Positions 43,758-52,807 of a stretch of 64,000 nt of DNA are shown piece by piece. The DNA is from an uncultured Prevotella sp. (GTDB lineage: Bacteria; Bacteroidota; Bacteroidia; Bacteroidales; Bacteroidaceae), in the NCBI GenBank assembly GCA_944320235.1, contig CALUGQ010000027.1, positions 1 to 64,000 of the forward strand. Direction: 5' to 3'. Each line of letters begins with the position of its first letter. The first letter of the stretch is position 1. The position numbers and the translations under genes were made by a program. The notes beneath the pieces were generated by a model, which ran no database searches, was not told the origin of the DNA, and saw only the letters and a program-made list of their open reading frames with translations.

Positions 43758-45074
43758 ATGAATATCGCTATTGTAGGAACCGGGTACGTCGGCCTTGTGT
43801 CTGGTGCGTGTTTTGCCGACACAGGAGCCATGGTTACTTGTGTGGATGTCAATGAAGAGAAAATAAAAGCGTTGCAAGAAGGCAACATCCCAATATATGA
43901 GCCGGGGTTGGACGAGCTTGTGCTGAAGAATGCCAAGGCGGGGCGACTGAGGTTTACCACCGACCTTGCTTCTGTGCTCAACGAGCAGGAGATAGTGTTC
44001 TCGGCTGTAGGCACGCCGCCCGACGAGGATGGAAGCGCCGACTTGAACTATGTGCTTCAGGTTGCAAAGACCATCGGCGAGAACTTGGACAAGTACATGG
44101 TTGTTGTGACCAAGAGCACGGTGCCAGTAGGAACGGCTAAAAAAGTCAGGGCCACTATCCAGGCGGAGCTTGACAAGCGTGGCGTGCAAGTTGACTTCGA
44201 CGTGGCCAGCAATCCCGAGTTTTTGAAAGAAGGCAATGCAATCAAAGACTTCATGTCGCCAGACAGGGTAGTGGTTGGTGTTGAGAGCGATAGGGCAAGG
44301 AAACTGCTCACCAAGTTGTATAAACCTTTCTTGGTCAACAATTTCCGTGTGATATTCATGGACATTCCCTCAGCCGAGATGACCAAGTATGCAGCCAACT
44401 CCATGCTTGCCACGCGTATTTCCTTCATGAATGACATTGCCAACCTGTGCGAACTGGTTGGCGCTGATGTCAACATGGTCAGGGCGGGCATCGGTGCGGA
44501 TACACGTATAGGCCGCAAGTTCCTGTATGCTGGCTGCGGTTATGGCGGGTCGTGTTTCCCCAAGGATGTAAAGGCTTTGATAAAGACCGCTGATGACTGT
44601 GGCTATTCCATGGAGGTCCTGAAAGCTGTAGAGCGGGTCAACGAGCGCCAGAAGTCAATATTGTTCGACAAGTTGCAAAAGGCATTTGGAGCCGAGGGCC
44701 TTGCTGGCAAGACCATTGCAATGTGGGGCTTGGCTTTCAAGCCCGAGACTGACGATATGCGTGAGAGCACAGCCCTCGTGATGATCAGAAAACTTGTTGA
44801 GGCAGGCTGCCGCATAAGGGCCTACGACCCGGTGGCTATGTCGGAGTGCAGGCGCATCGTAGGCGACAGCGTTACTTATTGCAAGGATTTGTATGATGCC
44901 ACGCTTGATGCAGACGCATTGTTGCTGCTTACGGAATGGAAAGAGTTCCGCCTGCCTGCCTGGAAAGTAATCAAGAAGTCCATGCGTCGTCTGCTGGTCA
45001 TCGACGGGCGTAACATATTCGATTCCGACGAGCTTGAGGAGTTGGGGTTTGAGTACCATGGCATTGGCAAATAA
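43758..45074 (+). CDS. ugd: UDP-glucose 6-dehydrogenase
   Basis: Oxidises UDP-glucose to UDP-glucuronate with two NAD+. 438 residues: N-terminal Rossmann domain (IVGTGYVGLVSGACFADTGA), central helical domain with GRKFLYAGCGYGGSCFPKDV (catalytic Cys at 266) and C-terminal UDP-binding domain (MWGLAFKPETDDMRES). It probably shares the rfbC promoter. Confidence 0.96.
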   Translation: MNIAIVGTGYVGLVSGACFADTGAMVTCVDVNEEKIKALQEGNIPIYEPGLDELVLKNAKAGRLRFTTDLASVLNEQEIVFSAVGTPPDEDGSADLNYVLQVAKTIGENLDKYMVVVTKSTVPVGTAKKVRATIQAELDKRGVQVDFDVASNPEFLKEGNAIKDFMSPDRVVVGVESDRARKLLTKLYKPFLVNNFRVIFMDIPSAEMTKYAANSMLATRISFMNDIANLCELVGADVNMVRAGIGADTRIGRKFLYAGCGYGGSCFPKDVKALIKTADDCGYSMEVLKAVERVNERQKSILFDKLQKAFGAEGLAGKTIAMWGLAFKPETDDMRESTALVMIRKLVEAGCRIRAYDPVAMSECRRIVGDSVTYCKDLYDATLDADALLLLTEWKEFRLPAWKVIKKSMRRLLVIDGRNIFDSDELEELGFEYHGIGK

Positions 45075-45086
45075 AGTATAGGCGTG

Positions 45087-45893
45087 ATGTCAAGGCATAT
45101 TGTTGCTTCTTTGTTGGTATTGTGCGTATGCGTAGTCGTTGCGTCATGTCGCGACAGCGTGCGCAAGGAGACTCGTGTGACTGACGATGGAGCTGAGGCG
45201 GAGAGGCTATTGCAAGGCATTTGGGTGGATGATGAAGTTGAGAATGTGGCTTTTAAGGTTGCAGGCGATTCCGTGTTTTATCCAGATGGCACCAGTATGC
45301 CCTCTGTATTCAGGGTCGAGGATGACACTCTCGTCATGGGCAACCCGCCTTCGCGTTACCCTATAATCAAGCAGACAGCCAACATCTTTTGGTTTGAGAA
45401 CCAGGCCGGCGACGTGGTGAAGCTCCGCAAGAGCACCGACCCCAATTCAGTCCTTGCCTTTGCTAATGAGAGACCTAAGGTGATGTCGGTCACTGAGGTT
45501 GTAAAAAAAGATACGGTGGTGGTATATGCTGGCGAGCGTTACCATTGTTATGTCGCCATAAACCCCACGAAGTATAAAGTCATAAGGAAAACGTATAATG
45601 ACGATGGGGTTGAGGTTGACAATGTTTATTATGACAACATAATACACATCAGCGTGTTCCACGGGGCCGACCGCCTTTATTCGCGCGATTTCCGCAAGTC
45701 AATGTTTTCGCATCTCGTGCCAAGGCGCTTTCTTGACCAAGCCGTGCTGGGCAATGTTGAGTACGACAGGGTGGACTCTGACGGGTTCCACTTCAACACA
45801 ACACTGTGCATCCCCGATGCTGCCAGCTGCTATCTGCTCGATGCTGTCATATCGTTTGATGGCAAGATGCGCATGGAGGTAGTTGATTATTGA
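45087..45893 (+). CDS. DUF4738 lipoprotein
   Basis: 268 residues from ATG 45087 (a GTG at 45084 is also possible). A lipoprotein signal peptide ends VVVASC, with the lipidated Cys at about 21. The mature part is beta-rich: an N-terminal LQGIWVDDE to FKVAGDSVFYPDGT region, like lipocalin-type domains in Bacteroidetes lipoproteins, then the region I assign to DUF4738 (VVKKDTVVVYAGERYHCYVA). It lies 12 bp behind ugd, followed by a strong terminator. Function unknown. Confidence 0.75.
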   Translation: MSRHIVASLLVLCVCVVVASCRDSVRKETRVTDDGAEAERLLQGIWVDDEVENVAFKVAGDSVFYPDGTSMPSVFRVEDDTLVMGNPPSRYPIIKQTANIFWFENQAGDVVKLRKSTDPNSVLAFANERPKVMSVTEVVKKDTVVVYAGERYHCYVAINPTKYKVIRKTYNDDGVEVDNVYYDNIIHISVFHGADRLYSRDFRKSMFSHLVPRRFLDQAVLGNVEYDRVDSDGFHFNTTLCIPDAASCYLLDAVISFDGKMRMEVVDY

Positions 45894-45983
45894 TTATGCG
45901 GCCATTCCGTGGCGTGTATTTCCGGCGGTTCGGTTGATGAAAGTCTTGTAATAGCCGTGCGTCTTTGATGTATCATTATATGC

Positions 45984-46028
45984 AGACCGGTGGTGTGCTG
46001 GAAACAGCTACACCACCGGTCTTGCTTT
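45984..46028. terminator. Strong terminator at the ugd / pafA convergence
   Basis: AGACCGGTGGTGT (45984-45996) pairs perfectly over 13 bp with ACACCACCGGTCT (46010-46022), followed by TGCTTT. Confidence 0.8.
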
Positions 46029-46126
46029 AGACCTTGCCTATGGCGCCGCTTGCCAGTGGTTTGAAGGCGTCTTAGGTTGGCATTCTTTAACTTTGAAAGC
46101 TTTGATTGTTGCTTCAGCAGTCATGT

Positions 46127-47614
46127 TCATTTGAGTTCAATCGGCTCACCTATGCATCCGTTCGGGCTTTGTATGTTGAGCAGGGAGCAGATGGTGGCTG
46201 CAATGTCTGTCACGTGTGTCTCCTTGGCTGTGCGCCCGTTAGGGATGTTCCATCCATAAAACAATAGAGGTATGTGCGTATCGTAAGAGCACCATACTCC
46301 GTGCGAAGTGCCTTCGTGGAAAGAGCCGGAGTCGAATCCGTAGTAACCTGGCTGCAGTATTATCTGTATGTCGCCGCTGCGCTTGGGGTTGTAGCCGTTA
46401 GTTATGCGTTCGCGTATGGCTTGCGGTATGGCCAGCGTCTGAGCTTTGGCAAACGGCACGGCATATGCCACGCGGTCATCGCCCGATATGTGGGCGCATA
46501 GTGCTTCTTCCACATCGCCTACGTCCTTTCCGGCGGCCTTTATGGCTTCATGGTCGAGATACACCCTGTATTCTATGAGGTCTTTTACTAGCGGAACCTG
46601 CGTGTTGTATAGCTTCTTCAAGTATTCGTTCATGTCGTTGAGGGCTGACGGCTCGTCCCATTCGCCTGCTGGTACGCCGTGTTCCTGCATGAGTGCCGCG
46701 TTGTGTGCGGCAGCGTGGTCAGCCGAGAGGAAAAGCAGGTAGTTGCCTTTGCCTACGGCCGAGTCGAGCGAGCTGAGCAGTCTTGCCAAGTCTTGGTCAA
46801 GCTGTCGGTAAGCCTCTTCGGTTTGTGGGGCGCGGGTGCCGTAGCGATGGCCTATGTAGTCGGTTGAGGAGAAACTTACTGCAAGGAAGTCTGTGGTTTC
46901 GCCTTGGCCTAGCTTCTCGCCTTCGAGGGCGGCAATGGCCATGTCGGCCACGAGTGTGTTTCCCTTGGGGGTGTACCTGATGTCGGTAGCCTGGCGGTTG
47001 GCCTTGTTGAAGTCTTCAACCCACTTTGGCAGTTTTTCCATGTAGTAACTGCTCGTTATGAACACCTTGGCATCGTTGTCATACCAGTACGCGGCATCTG
47101 CTGTATGCCCGGCAGGCATTATTGCGCCGCGGTCTTTGAGTGACACGCCGATGGTCTTGGCCTTGAAGTCCTGGGCTATCTTCACTGCGTCGCACATGGT
47201 AGTCACCCTCAGGTTGCGCGGCGACATCAGCCCGGCCTTAGTCGTGCTGCCCACTGTCTGCACCGTGGCATCGTCGGCGCAGTAGGTGCGCTTGCCGTCT
47301 TTGTAGAAATCGTTGCCGGCTATGCCCGTGATGGCCGGCACTGAGCCTGTGTATACGCACGAGTGGCCTACCGCAGTGACCGTTGGCACATATGTGATTT
47401 GTGTGTTGTCGCAACTGTAGCCTTCATCAAGCAGCCTGCGGAAACCGCCGTTGCCGAAAGTGTAGTCGTAGTAGTGCAGGTAGTCCCAGCGCATCTGGTC
47501 TACGATTATGCCAACCACGAGCTTTGGCCGCTTGGCGTTGTGTTGCCCACCCTGGCCCCAGGCTGTTGCTGCAATGGCGATAGCCAAGTAAACTAACGAT
47601 AAAATTCTCTTCAT
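46127..47614 (-). CDS. pafA: PafA-type alkaline phosphatase
   Basis: 495 residues with a signal peptide (ends AATAWGQ). It belongs to the alkaline phosphatase superfamily: metal-binding VGIIVDQMRWDY, the nucleophile region YVPTVTAVGHS with Thr in place of Ser, and DHAAAHN and GTSHGV for the second metal site. PafA enzymes in Bacteroidetes are periplasmic phosphomonoesterases not inhibited by phosphate. A promoter lies 37 bp upstream. No Pho-box-like site is recognised. Confidence 0.9.
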   Translation of the reverse strand: MKRILSLVYLAIAIAATAWGQGGQHNAKRPKLVVGIIVDQMRWDYLHYYDYTFGNGGFRRLLDEGYSCDNTQITYVPTVTAVGHSCVYTGSVPAITGIAGNDFYKDGKRTYCADDATVQTVGSTTKAGLMSPRNLRVTTMCDAVKIAQDFKAKTIGVSLKDRGAIMPAGHTADAAYWYDNDAKVFITSSYYMEKLPKWVEDFNKANRQATDIRYTPKGNTLVADMAIAALEGEKLGQGETTDFLAVSFSSTDYIGHRYGTRAPQTEEAYRQLDQDLARLLSSLDSAVGKGNYLLFLSADHAAAHNAALMQEHGVPAGEWDEPSALNDMNEYLKKLYNTQVPLVKDLIEYRVYLDHEAIKAAGKDVGDVEEALCAHISGDDRVAYAVPFAKAQTLAIPQAIRERITNGYNPKRSGDIQIILQPGYYGFDSGSFHEGTSHGVWCSYDTHIPLLFYGWNIPNGRTAKETHVTDIAATICSLLNIQSPNGCIGEPIELK

Positions 47615-47650
47615 GATTCCTCAATATTTGTGTATGTTTGTTTTGCGCAG

Positions 47651-47658
47651 CAAAGGTA
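47651..47658 (-). promoter_or_regulatory. Promoter -7 element of pafA
   Basis: On the minus strand TACCTTTG, a full match to TAnnTTTG, 37 bp upstream of the start. Confidence 0.6.
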
Positions 47659-47847
47659 TGAAACCAATGTTAAGCAAGCGTTATGACCGAGTTTCATTGT
47701 CGTTACACGTCGCGGCTGGCTTTTGTGCCTGCATCTTTTGAGCCTTGCTGCCGGTACAGTTTTGGCTTTTTTAAGTCTTTTGTCTGTTACATATTGCCAT
47801 TGATAGCCTAAATTTTCTTGCGTTATGTAAAATTTATGTTTGTTTTC

Positions 47848-47878
47848 CTTGCATTTTAGCATAAAAAGATTATCTTTG
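47848..47878 (+). promoter_or_regulatory. Promoter of asnA
   Basis: CTTG (47848-47851), 19-bp spacer, TATCTTTG (47871-47878). The leader is about 95 nt. Confidence 0.7.
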
Positions 47879-47975
47879 CATCGTCTTTTGGCAGTTGACG
47901 CATATGCCTGCGGCTATCCGTAGTGTTGGCAACAGCTGCTGCAAGGCAACAAGTAAATGAACCAAACATCATGAT

Positions 47976-49013
47976 ATGGGCAAACTGATAAAGCCGCAAG
48001 GCTACAAAGCACTGCTTGACACGAGGCAGACTGAGCAGGGTATAAAATTGATCAAGGACTTTTTCCAGCAAAACTTATCGACGGAGTTGCGCCTGCGGCG
48101 TGTTACGGCGCCGCTTTTCGTGTTGCAGGGGCTTGGCATTAACGATGACCTTAACGGGGTGGAGAGGGCAGTTACGTTCCCAATACACGACATGGGTGAC
48201 GCCCGGGCCGAGGTGGTGCATTCGCTTGCAAAGTGGAAGAGGCTTTCGCTGGCCGAATACGGCATTGAGCCTGGCTACGGAATTTATACCGACATGAACG
48301 CCATCCGCGCCGATGAAGAGCTTGACAACCTCCATTCGCTATACGTAGACCAGTGGGACTGGGAGGCTGTCATCACTGGCGGGCAACGCACTGTGGCTTA
48401 CCTCAAGGGGGTTGTTGAGCGCATTTATGCCGCTATACGTCGCACTGAGTATCTTGCTTGCGAGACGTATCCCCAGCTGAGACCTTTCCTGCCGGAGCGG
48501 ATTACGTTTGTGCATAGTGAGGAGCTGTTGCAAATGTACCCCGGCATGACGCCGCGCGAACGCGAGGATGCCATCTGCCGTGAGCTTGGCGCCGTGTTTG
48601 TCATTGGCATTGGTGGCCAACTGGCCGACGGCAAGCCTCACGACGGTCGTGCGCCCGATTACGACGACTGGTCGACCGTGGCCGAAGACGGCCGTGCAGG
48701 GCTTAATGGAGACATCCTTATTTGGTATCCTGTGCTGGAGCGCTCTTTCGAGTTGTCGTCAATGGGAATACGTGTTGACCGCGAAGCTTTGCTGCGCCAG
48801 CTCGCCATTGCAGGCAAGGAGGAACGCAAGGAACTCTATTTCCACCGCAAGTTGCTGGCCGGCGAGCTGCCGCTGAGCATCGGCGGGGGCATAGGCCAGA
48901 GCCGCCTGTGCATGGTGATGCTCCACAAAGGCCACATAGGCGAGATTCAGGCCAGCATCTGGCCCGAGGCTATGAGGCGTGAATGTGCCGCGATGGGTAT
49001 GCCGTTGATATGA
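47976..49013 (+). CDS. asnA: Aspartate--ammonia ligase (asparagine synthetase A)
   Basis: Makes asparagine from aspartate, ammonia and ATP. 345 residues, with a class II tRNA-synthetase-like fold: RRVTAPLFVLQGLGINDDLNG, VVHSLAKWKR, YVDQWDWE, and the C-terminal SIGGGIGQSRLCM (motif 3-like). Notable with ansA in the same window, which runs the opposite reaction. Convergent with dnaX, with no strong terminator in the 156-bp gap. Confidence 0.96.
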   Translation: MGKLIKPQGYKALLDTRQTEQGIKLIKDFFQQNLSTELRLRRVTAPLFVLQGLGINDDLNGVERAVTFPIHDMGDARAEVVHSLAKWKRLSLAEYGIEPGYGIYTDMNAIRADEELDNLHSLYVDQWDWEAVITGGQRTVAYLKGVVERIYAAIRRTEYLACETYPQLRPFLPERITFVHSEELLQMYPGMTPREREDAICRELGAVFVIGIGGQLADGKPHDGRAPDYDDWSTVAEDGRAGLNGDILIWYPVLERSFELSSMGIRVDREALLRQLAIAGKEERKELYFHRKLLAGELPLSIGGGIGQSRLCMVMLHKGHIGEIQASIWPEAMRRECAAMGMPLI

Positions 49014-49169
49014 CGGTGCGGCATCATCCTTTTGCTGCCGGTGTGCCGTTCGGGCGGTTGCGTGGGGCTTGCCTGCCTGTGGCAGGCGGTAGGGAGCGCT
49101 TCTCTTGATGGCAAAATGCCGCCGCCCAAACGGCAACAGCGGCTTTACCGCTTGCGCGTGGTGTGCAAG

Positions 49170-51041
49170 TCACGCCAGCTCGAGGTCGAGCAGGCCGCGC
49201 AGTTTGTTTATGGCAGGGTTCTGCTTGCTCATCTCTTCAAACTGTTCGCGGCGGCTGAGCACCTTTGCTTGTTCGTGGTGTTCGGCCAATCTCATTGTGA
49301 GCGTTATTCTGTTGTTGTGCAGGTAGAGCTTCAGGGTGTTCTGTATGCTGCCCTTTATGGCCTGCATCTGGTCTAGCATTATCTGGTTTTCCACGGTTAC
49401 TTCGACCGTCGGGAAATCGGTTATGGTCGGTGTCATGTTCTTCATGCGCGCCGCTATGCCGCTAAGTTTTTGCGGCATACGGTTGCACATCGACATCCAT
49501 TGGAACTCAAGGTCGTTTTGCGAGAACGCATTTTGCTCCTCACGTGGAGTTGCGTTGGGGTCGGTGGCATCGAGAGTTCCCGGTATTACCTGCATTTTCC
49601 TTGGCTTTGCGGCTTCCCTCAGGTTGTTCCATGAGAATCCGAGTGCGCCGCCGTTAGTCTTGAGCACGGGCCGGCTGGCTTGGCGATAGGCCGCTGAGGG
49701 TTGTGTAGCAGCCCTTTCGGCAGGCTCGCCTGGCCGTGAGGCCGCTGCCGGTTGCGTTTCGGTGGCTTGTGGCGGGTTCTGGCCCGCATTTCGTGCAGAC
49801 TGTGCCTGTGTGGCAGTCTGTGCGCTGCGGACTTGTCCGGCCGAGGCTACCTGCGGGGCCTCTGTCGCTGGCCGGAGTGTCCGTGCGATGGTCTTGAACA
49901 GGATTTTCAGGCGTCTGGGGCGACGCCCCGCGACCGACGGTTCGTCGGGTTGCGTGATTTGGGCTATTTCGATGAGCGTCAGCTCTACCAGCAAGCGCTT
50001 GTTGTTGCTCTGCCTGTAGTCCAAGTCGCACCTGTTGGCTATCTTGAGGGCGCGGTAAAGGAATTGTGCGGGGCAGCGGGCTGCCTGTTCGCCGTAGCGG
50101 CGGCGTTGCTCTTCGCTCACTTCGAGCAGTGGCAGGGTGGCCTGGTCCTTTGCCATGAGCACGTTGCGAATGTGCTTTGCCAGCCCGCCTACGAGCAGTC
50201 CGCCGTCGAACCCTTTGTTTATTATGTCATTGAGAAGCACCATCACCTCGCTGACCTTGTTCTCGATGCTCAAGTCTACGATGCGGAAATAGTTCTCCGA
50301 GTCAAGGACATTGAGGTCGTCGATTACTTTTTGGTATGTGATGTCGCCTTGGCAGAAGCTGGCTGCCTGGTCAAAGATGGACAGGGCGTCGCGCATTCCG
50401 CCGTCGGCTTTTTCTGCTATGACGGCGAGTGCGGCCTCCTCGTAGCTGATGCCTTCTTTGTCAGCCACCCGTTTGAGGTGTTCTATGGTCTCCCTTACGG
50501 TCATCCGCTCGAAATCGTAGATTTGGCATCGCGACAGTATGGTTGGCAGTATCTTGTGCTTTTCGGTTGTTGCCAGGATGAAGATGACGTGGGCGGGCGG
50601 TTCTTCGAGCGTCTTGAGGAATGCGTTGAACGCTGCCGTGGAGAGCATGTGCACCTCATCGATGATGAAAACCTTGTAGCGGCCCACTTGCGGTGGGATT
50701 CGTGTCTGTTCCATCAGTGTCTTTATGTGCTCCACGGAGTTGTTGCTGGCTGCGTCGAGCTCGAAGATGTTGTATGACCGCTGCTCGTTGAATGCCTGGC
50801 AGCTTTCGCATTGGTTGCAGGCCTCGCCCTCGCCGGTAGGGTTCTGGCAATTGATGGCCTTGGCAAATATGCGCGCGCAAGTGGTCTTGCCTACGCCTCG
50901 CGGACCGCAGAAGAGGTAGGCATGGGCCAGTTTGCCGCTCTTCACCGCGTTCTTGAGCGTTGTGGTAAGTGCCGTTTGGCCAACGACGGTGTCAAACGAG
51001 GTCGGCCTGTACTTACGTGCAGAGACGATGTATTCTTCCAT
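49170..51041 (-). CDS. dnaX: DNA polymerase III subunit gamma/tau
   Basis: Clamp-loader ATPase. 623 residues. Walker A is GPRGVGKTT (about 46-54), the zinc module has four Cys in NCQNPTGEGEACNQCESC (about 65-82), Walker B is IDEVHMLS and sensor 1 includes ILATTEKHKILPTI. Domains I-III extend to about 365; then a Pro/Ala/Gln/Thr-rich linker and a C-terminal domain. I see no clear slippery sequence for a short gamma form. A TAAGTTTG promoter element lies 32 bp upstream. Confidence 0.96.
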   Translation of the reverse strand: MEEYIVSARKYRPTSFDTVVGQTALTTTLKNAVKSGKLAHAYLFCGPRGVGKTTCARIFAKAINCQNPTGEGEACNQCESCQAFNEQRSYNIFELDAASNNSVEHIKTLMEQTRIPPQVGRYKVFIIDEVHMLSTAAFNAFLKTLEEPPAHVIFILATTEKHKILPTILSRCQIYDFERMTVRETIEHLKRVADKEGISYEEAALAVIAEKADGGMRDALSIFDQAASFCQGDITYQKVIDDLNVLDSENYFRIVDLSIENKVSEVMVLLNDIINKGFDGGLLVGGLAKHIRNVLMAKDQATLPLLEVSEEQRRRYGEQAARCPAQFLYRALKIANRCDLDYRQSNNKRLLVELTLIEIAQITQPDEPSVAGRRPRRLKILFKTIARTLRPATEAPQVASAGQVRSAQTATQAQSARNAGQNPPQATETQPAAASRPGEPAERAATQPSAAYRQASRPVLKTNGGALGFSWNNLREAAKPRKMQVIPGTLDATDPNATPREEQNAFSQNDLEFQWMSMCNRMPQKLSGIAARMKNMTPTITDFPTVEVTVENQIMLDQMQAIKGSIQNTLKLYLHNNRITLTMRLAEHHEQAKVLSRREQFEEMSKQNPAINKLRGLLDLELA

Positions 51042-51072
51042 TATATTAATATGTGGTGATGATATGACACTG

Positions 51073-51080
51073 CAAACTTA
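51073..51080 (-). promoter_or_regulatory. Promoter -7 element of dnaX
   Basis: On the minus strand TAAGTTTG matches TAnnTTTG. Confidence 0.55.
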
Positions 51081-51221
51081 CTTATTTTTCTTGACATACA
51101 AGCCTTTTGGGGCGGGATTTTTGTGCTTAGCGGCTCGTATGCGTGAGCGGTGCAGGCGAGATTTTGATTCAAAATGTGCTTATATTCATGCTCTTGGGAG
51201 GCGAATGTCGGAAAAAATGTG

Positions 51222-51229
51222 TAAGTTTG
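51222..51229 (+). promoter_or_regulatory. Promoter -7 element of the nucleotidyltransferase gene
   Basis: TAAGTTTG, 16 bp before ATG 51245. It excludes the longer frame that begins at 51143. Confidence 0.6.
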
Positions 51230-51244
51230 CAGCGTTTAAGTTAT

Positions 51245-52345
51245 ATGGACAACAAGATACAAGACTATTTCCTCAGCCTGGTGAGGTACTCGATTGGCGC
51301 AAGCGACTTGCCGCCCTCGAAGATGAAGCCTGTTGAGTGGAAAGGCGTTTACGAGATGGCTGCAGCTCAAGCCATGCTTGGCATTTGCGCCACAGGCATT
51401 GAGCGTATGGATGACAGCTTGCGCCCGACTCTCACGCTGACCATGCGCTGGGCCATGAACACCATAGAGATAGAAAACCGCAACAAGGACTTGAACGGCA
51501 AGTGCGTAGAGCTTGTAGCCCGGCTTGAGGCTGATGGCCTGCAGGCTTGTGTGCTTAAGGGGCAGGGCGCAGCCATGTATTATCCAAATCCTGCGCGCCG
51601 CCAAAGTGGCGACATCGACGTTTGGGTGCCTGGAGGCCACCGTAGGCTCATGTGCTACGTGCGCCGTCGTTTCCCCGCTGTAGGCGCTTACTACCATCAT
51701 GCCGACTACCCAGTGTTCCCTGAAGTTCCCGTTGAGCTTCACTTCATGCCGTCATGGATGTGCAACCCGTTTTATGACCGCCGCCTGCAGCGTTGGTTTG
51801 AGGCAGAGGCTGCCGGGCAGTTTGCCCATGTTGTCAGCTTGCCCGGCGGGGTAGGTGGTGTGCCTGTGCCTACAACGCGCTTCAACGTGGTGTATATGCT
51901 GCTGCATATCTACCGCCACTTGTTTGCAGAAGGCATAGGTCTCAGGCAGTGCCTTGACTATTATTATGTGCTGAAGGCGTTCAGTGACGCCCCGGCCGGC
52001 GAGCGGGCCGAGGCTGTTGTTGCCATCCGCAGGCTCGGTCTTTATAAGTTTGCCCGTGCATTGATGTTTGTGCTGGGCCATGTTTTCGCCATGCCTGCCG
52101 AATGGATGATAGTGCCACCCACGGCCGGTTGCGGGCGTTTCGTGCTTGGCGAGGTGCTCAAGGCTGGCAACTTTGGCTGCCATAGCGGCATAGACCGCAG
52201 CCACGGCAAGTCGTTGCGCTTCTATGCCACGAAGCTTCGCTATAAGATGCACTTCCTGGCGCGTTTCCCAGGCGAGACGCTGTGGGGGCTGTATTTTTCG
52301 CTTTGGGCCAAGGCGTGGCGGGCCTTTAACGGTTACACAGACTGA
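51245..52345 (+). CDS. Nucleotidyltransferase-like protein (PF14907 type)
   Basis: 366 residues. The central LKGQGAAMYYPNPARRQSGD with DIDVWV shows the G-x-D-x-D pattern of the polymerase-beta nucleotidyltransferase fold, as in the 'uncharacterised nucleotidyltransferase' family. The C-terminal half is helical and ends in a basic region (KAWRAFNGYTD). No membrane segment is seen. Role unknown; family members often lie near polysaccharide genes, but here it is alone behind its own promoter and is followed by array E. Confidence 0.8.
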   Translation: MDNKIQDYFLSLVRYSIGASDLPPSKMKPVEWKGVYEMAAAQAMLGICATGIERMDDSLRPTLTLTMRWAMNTIEIENRNKDLNGKCVELVARLEADGLQACVLKGQGAAMYYPNPARRQSGDIDVWVPGGHRRLMCYVRRRFPAVGAYYHHADYPVFPEVPVELHFMPSWMCNPFYDRRLQRWFEAEAAGQFAHVVSLPGGVGGVPVPTTRFNVVYMLLHIYRHLFAEGIGLRQCLDYYYVLKAFSDAPAGERAEAVVAIRRLGLYKFARALMFVLGHVFAMPAEWMIVPPTAGCGRFVLGEVLKAGNFGCHSGIDRSHGKSLRFYATKLRYKMHFLARFPGETLWGLYFSLWAKAWRAFNGYTD

Positions 52346-52365
52346 GTTCGGCCGGTGCTTAGCCG

Positions 52366-52540
52366 GTGATATTATTTTACAAATGTCATTTGTTTAAGCA
52401 ACCGGTGCCGTATCGAGGCATGAAACGGCCTGTTCCGCATGGCCAGGAGGCCTGTTTTGCCGCTCGGTTCGGGCTGTCTTGGCGGCAAAAGCCCGTTGTG
52501 TCGCTAACCCATTGACAGCCAATTGATTGCGTTTTTGTAC
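52366..52540 (+). repeat. Array E of the 22-bp phased palindrome family, with head and tail
   Basis: Head motif GATATTATTTTACAAATGTC at 52368-52387. Four units follow with reference positions 52426, 52448, 52470 and 52492, exactly 22 bp apart. The tail GTGTCGCTAACC...CAATTGATTGCG (52498-52531) matches the tail of array B at about two thirds of positions. It occupies much of the 462-bp gap between the nucleotidyltransferase-like gene and the DivIC/FtsB-like gene; downstream I see only the promoter. Confidence 0.75.
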
Positions 52541-52708
52541 TTGCAGCCTCGTTGGCGAGGCAAAATGTTTACAAAATATGGGTACACCATGTCGGCAACC
52601 TGTTGCCTGCGGCTTGTCGTGCAGTATGCCATTGCCGCCGGTTATTCCTGTGCTGCAGTCGCAGGTTTGGGCATCTTTCATTTAAAAATATAAAAACATG
52701 ACGCAAGG

Positions 52709-52742
52709 GTTGACGTAATGTGGAGTTTTCTTCTTACCTTTG
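52709..52742 (+). promoter_or_regulatory. Promoter of the DivIC/FtsB-like gene
   Basis: GTTG (52709-52712), 22-bp spacer, TACCTTTG (52735-52742). The leader is about 60 nt. Confidence 0.65.
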
Positions 52743-52807
52743 CATCAAACAGGCGCAGGCATGAAAATAGCCATGCGCTTCGTCATGATTATAACAAACT
52801 GAGCATT

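Larger units (their letters stand above)
47615..47975. other. 361-bp intergenic region between divergent pafA and asnA
   Basis: It contains promoters for both genes near its ends. The middle is AT-rich, with no gene or strong hairpin seen. Confidence 0.5.

Noticed and set aside
46320-46345. tRNA T-loop-like string GAGTCGAATCC
   Set aside because: It lies inside pafA in frame, and no acceptor or anticodon stem can be formed around it.
49752-50020. Programmed frameshift in dnaX giving a short gamma subunit
   Set aside because: No convincing slippery heptamer with downstream structure was found near the end of domain III.
49752-50777. 341-codon plus-strand frame opposite dnaX
   Set aside because: It is the complement of a well-recognised dnaX coding region; composition explains the open frame.
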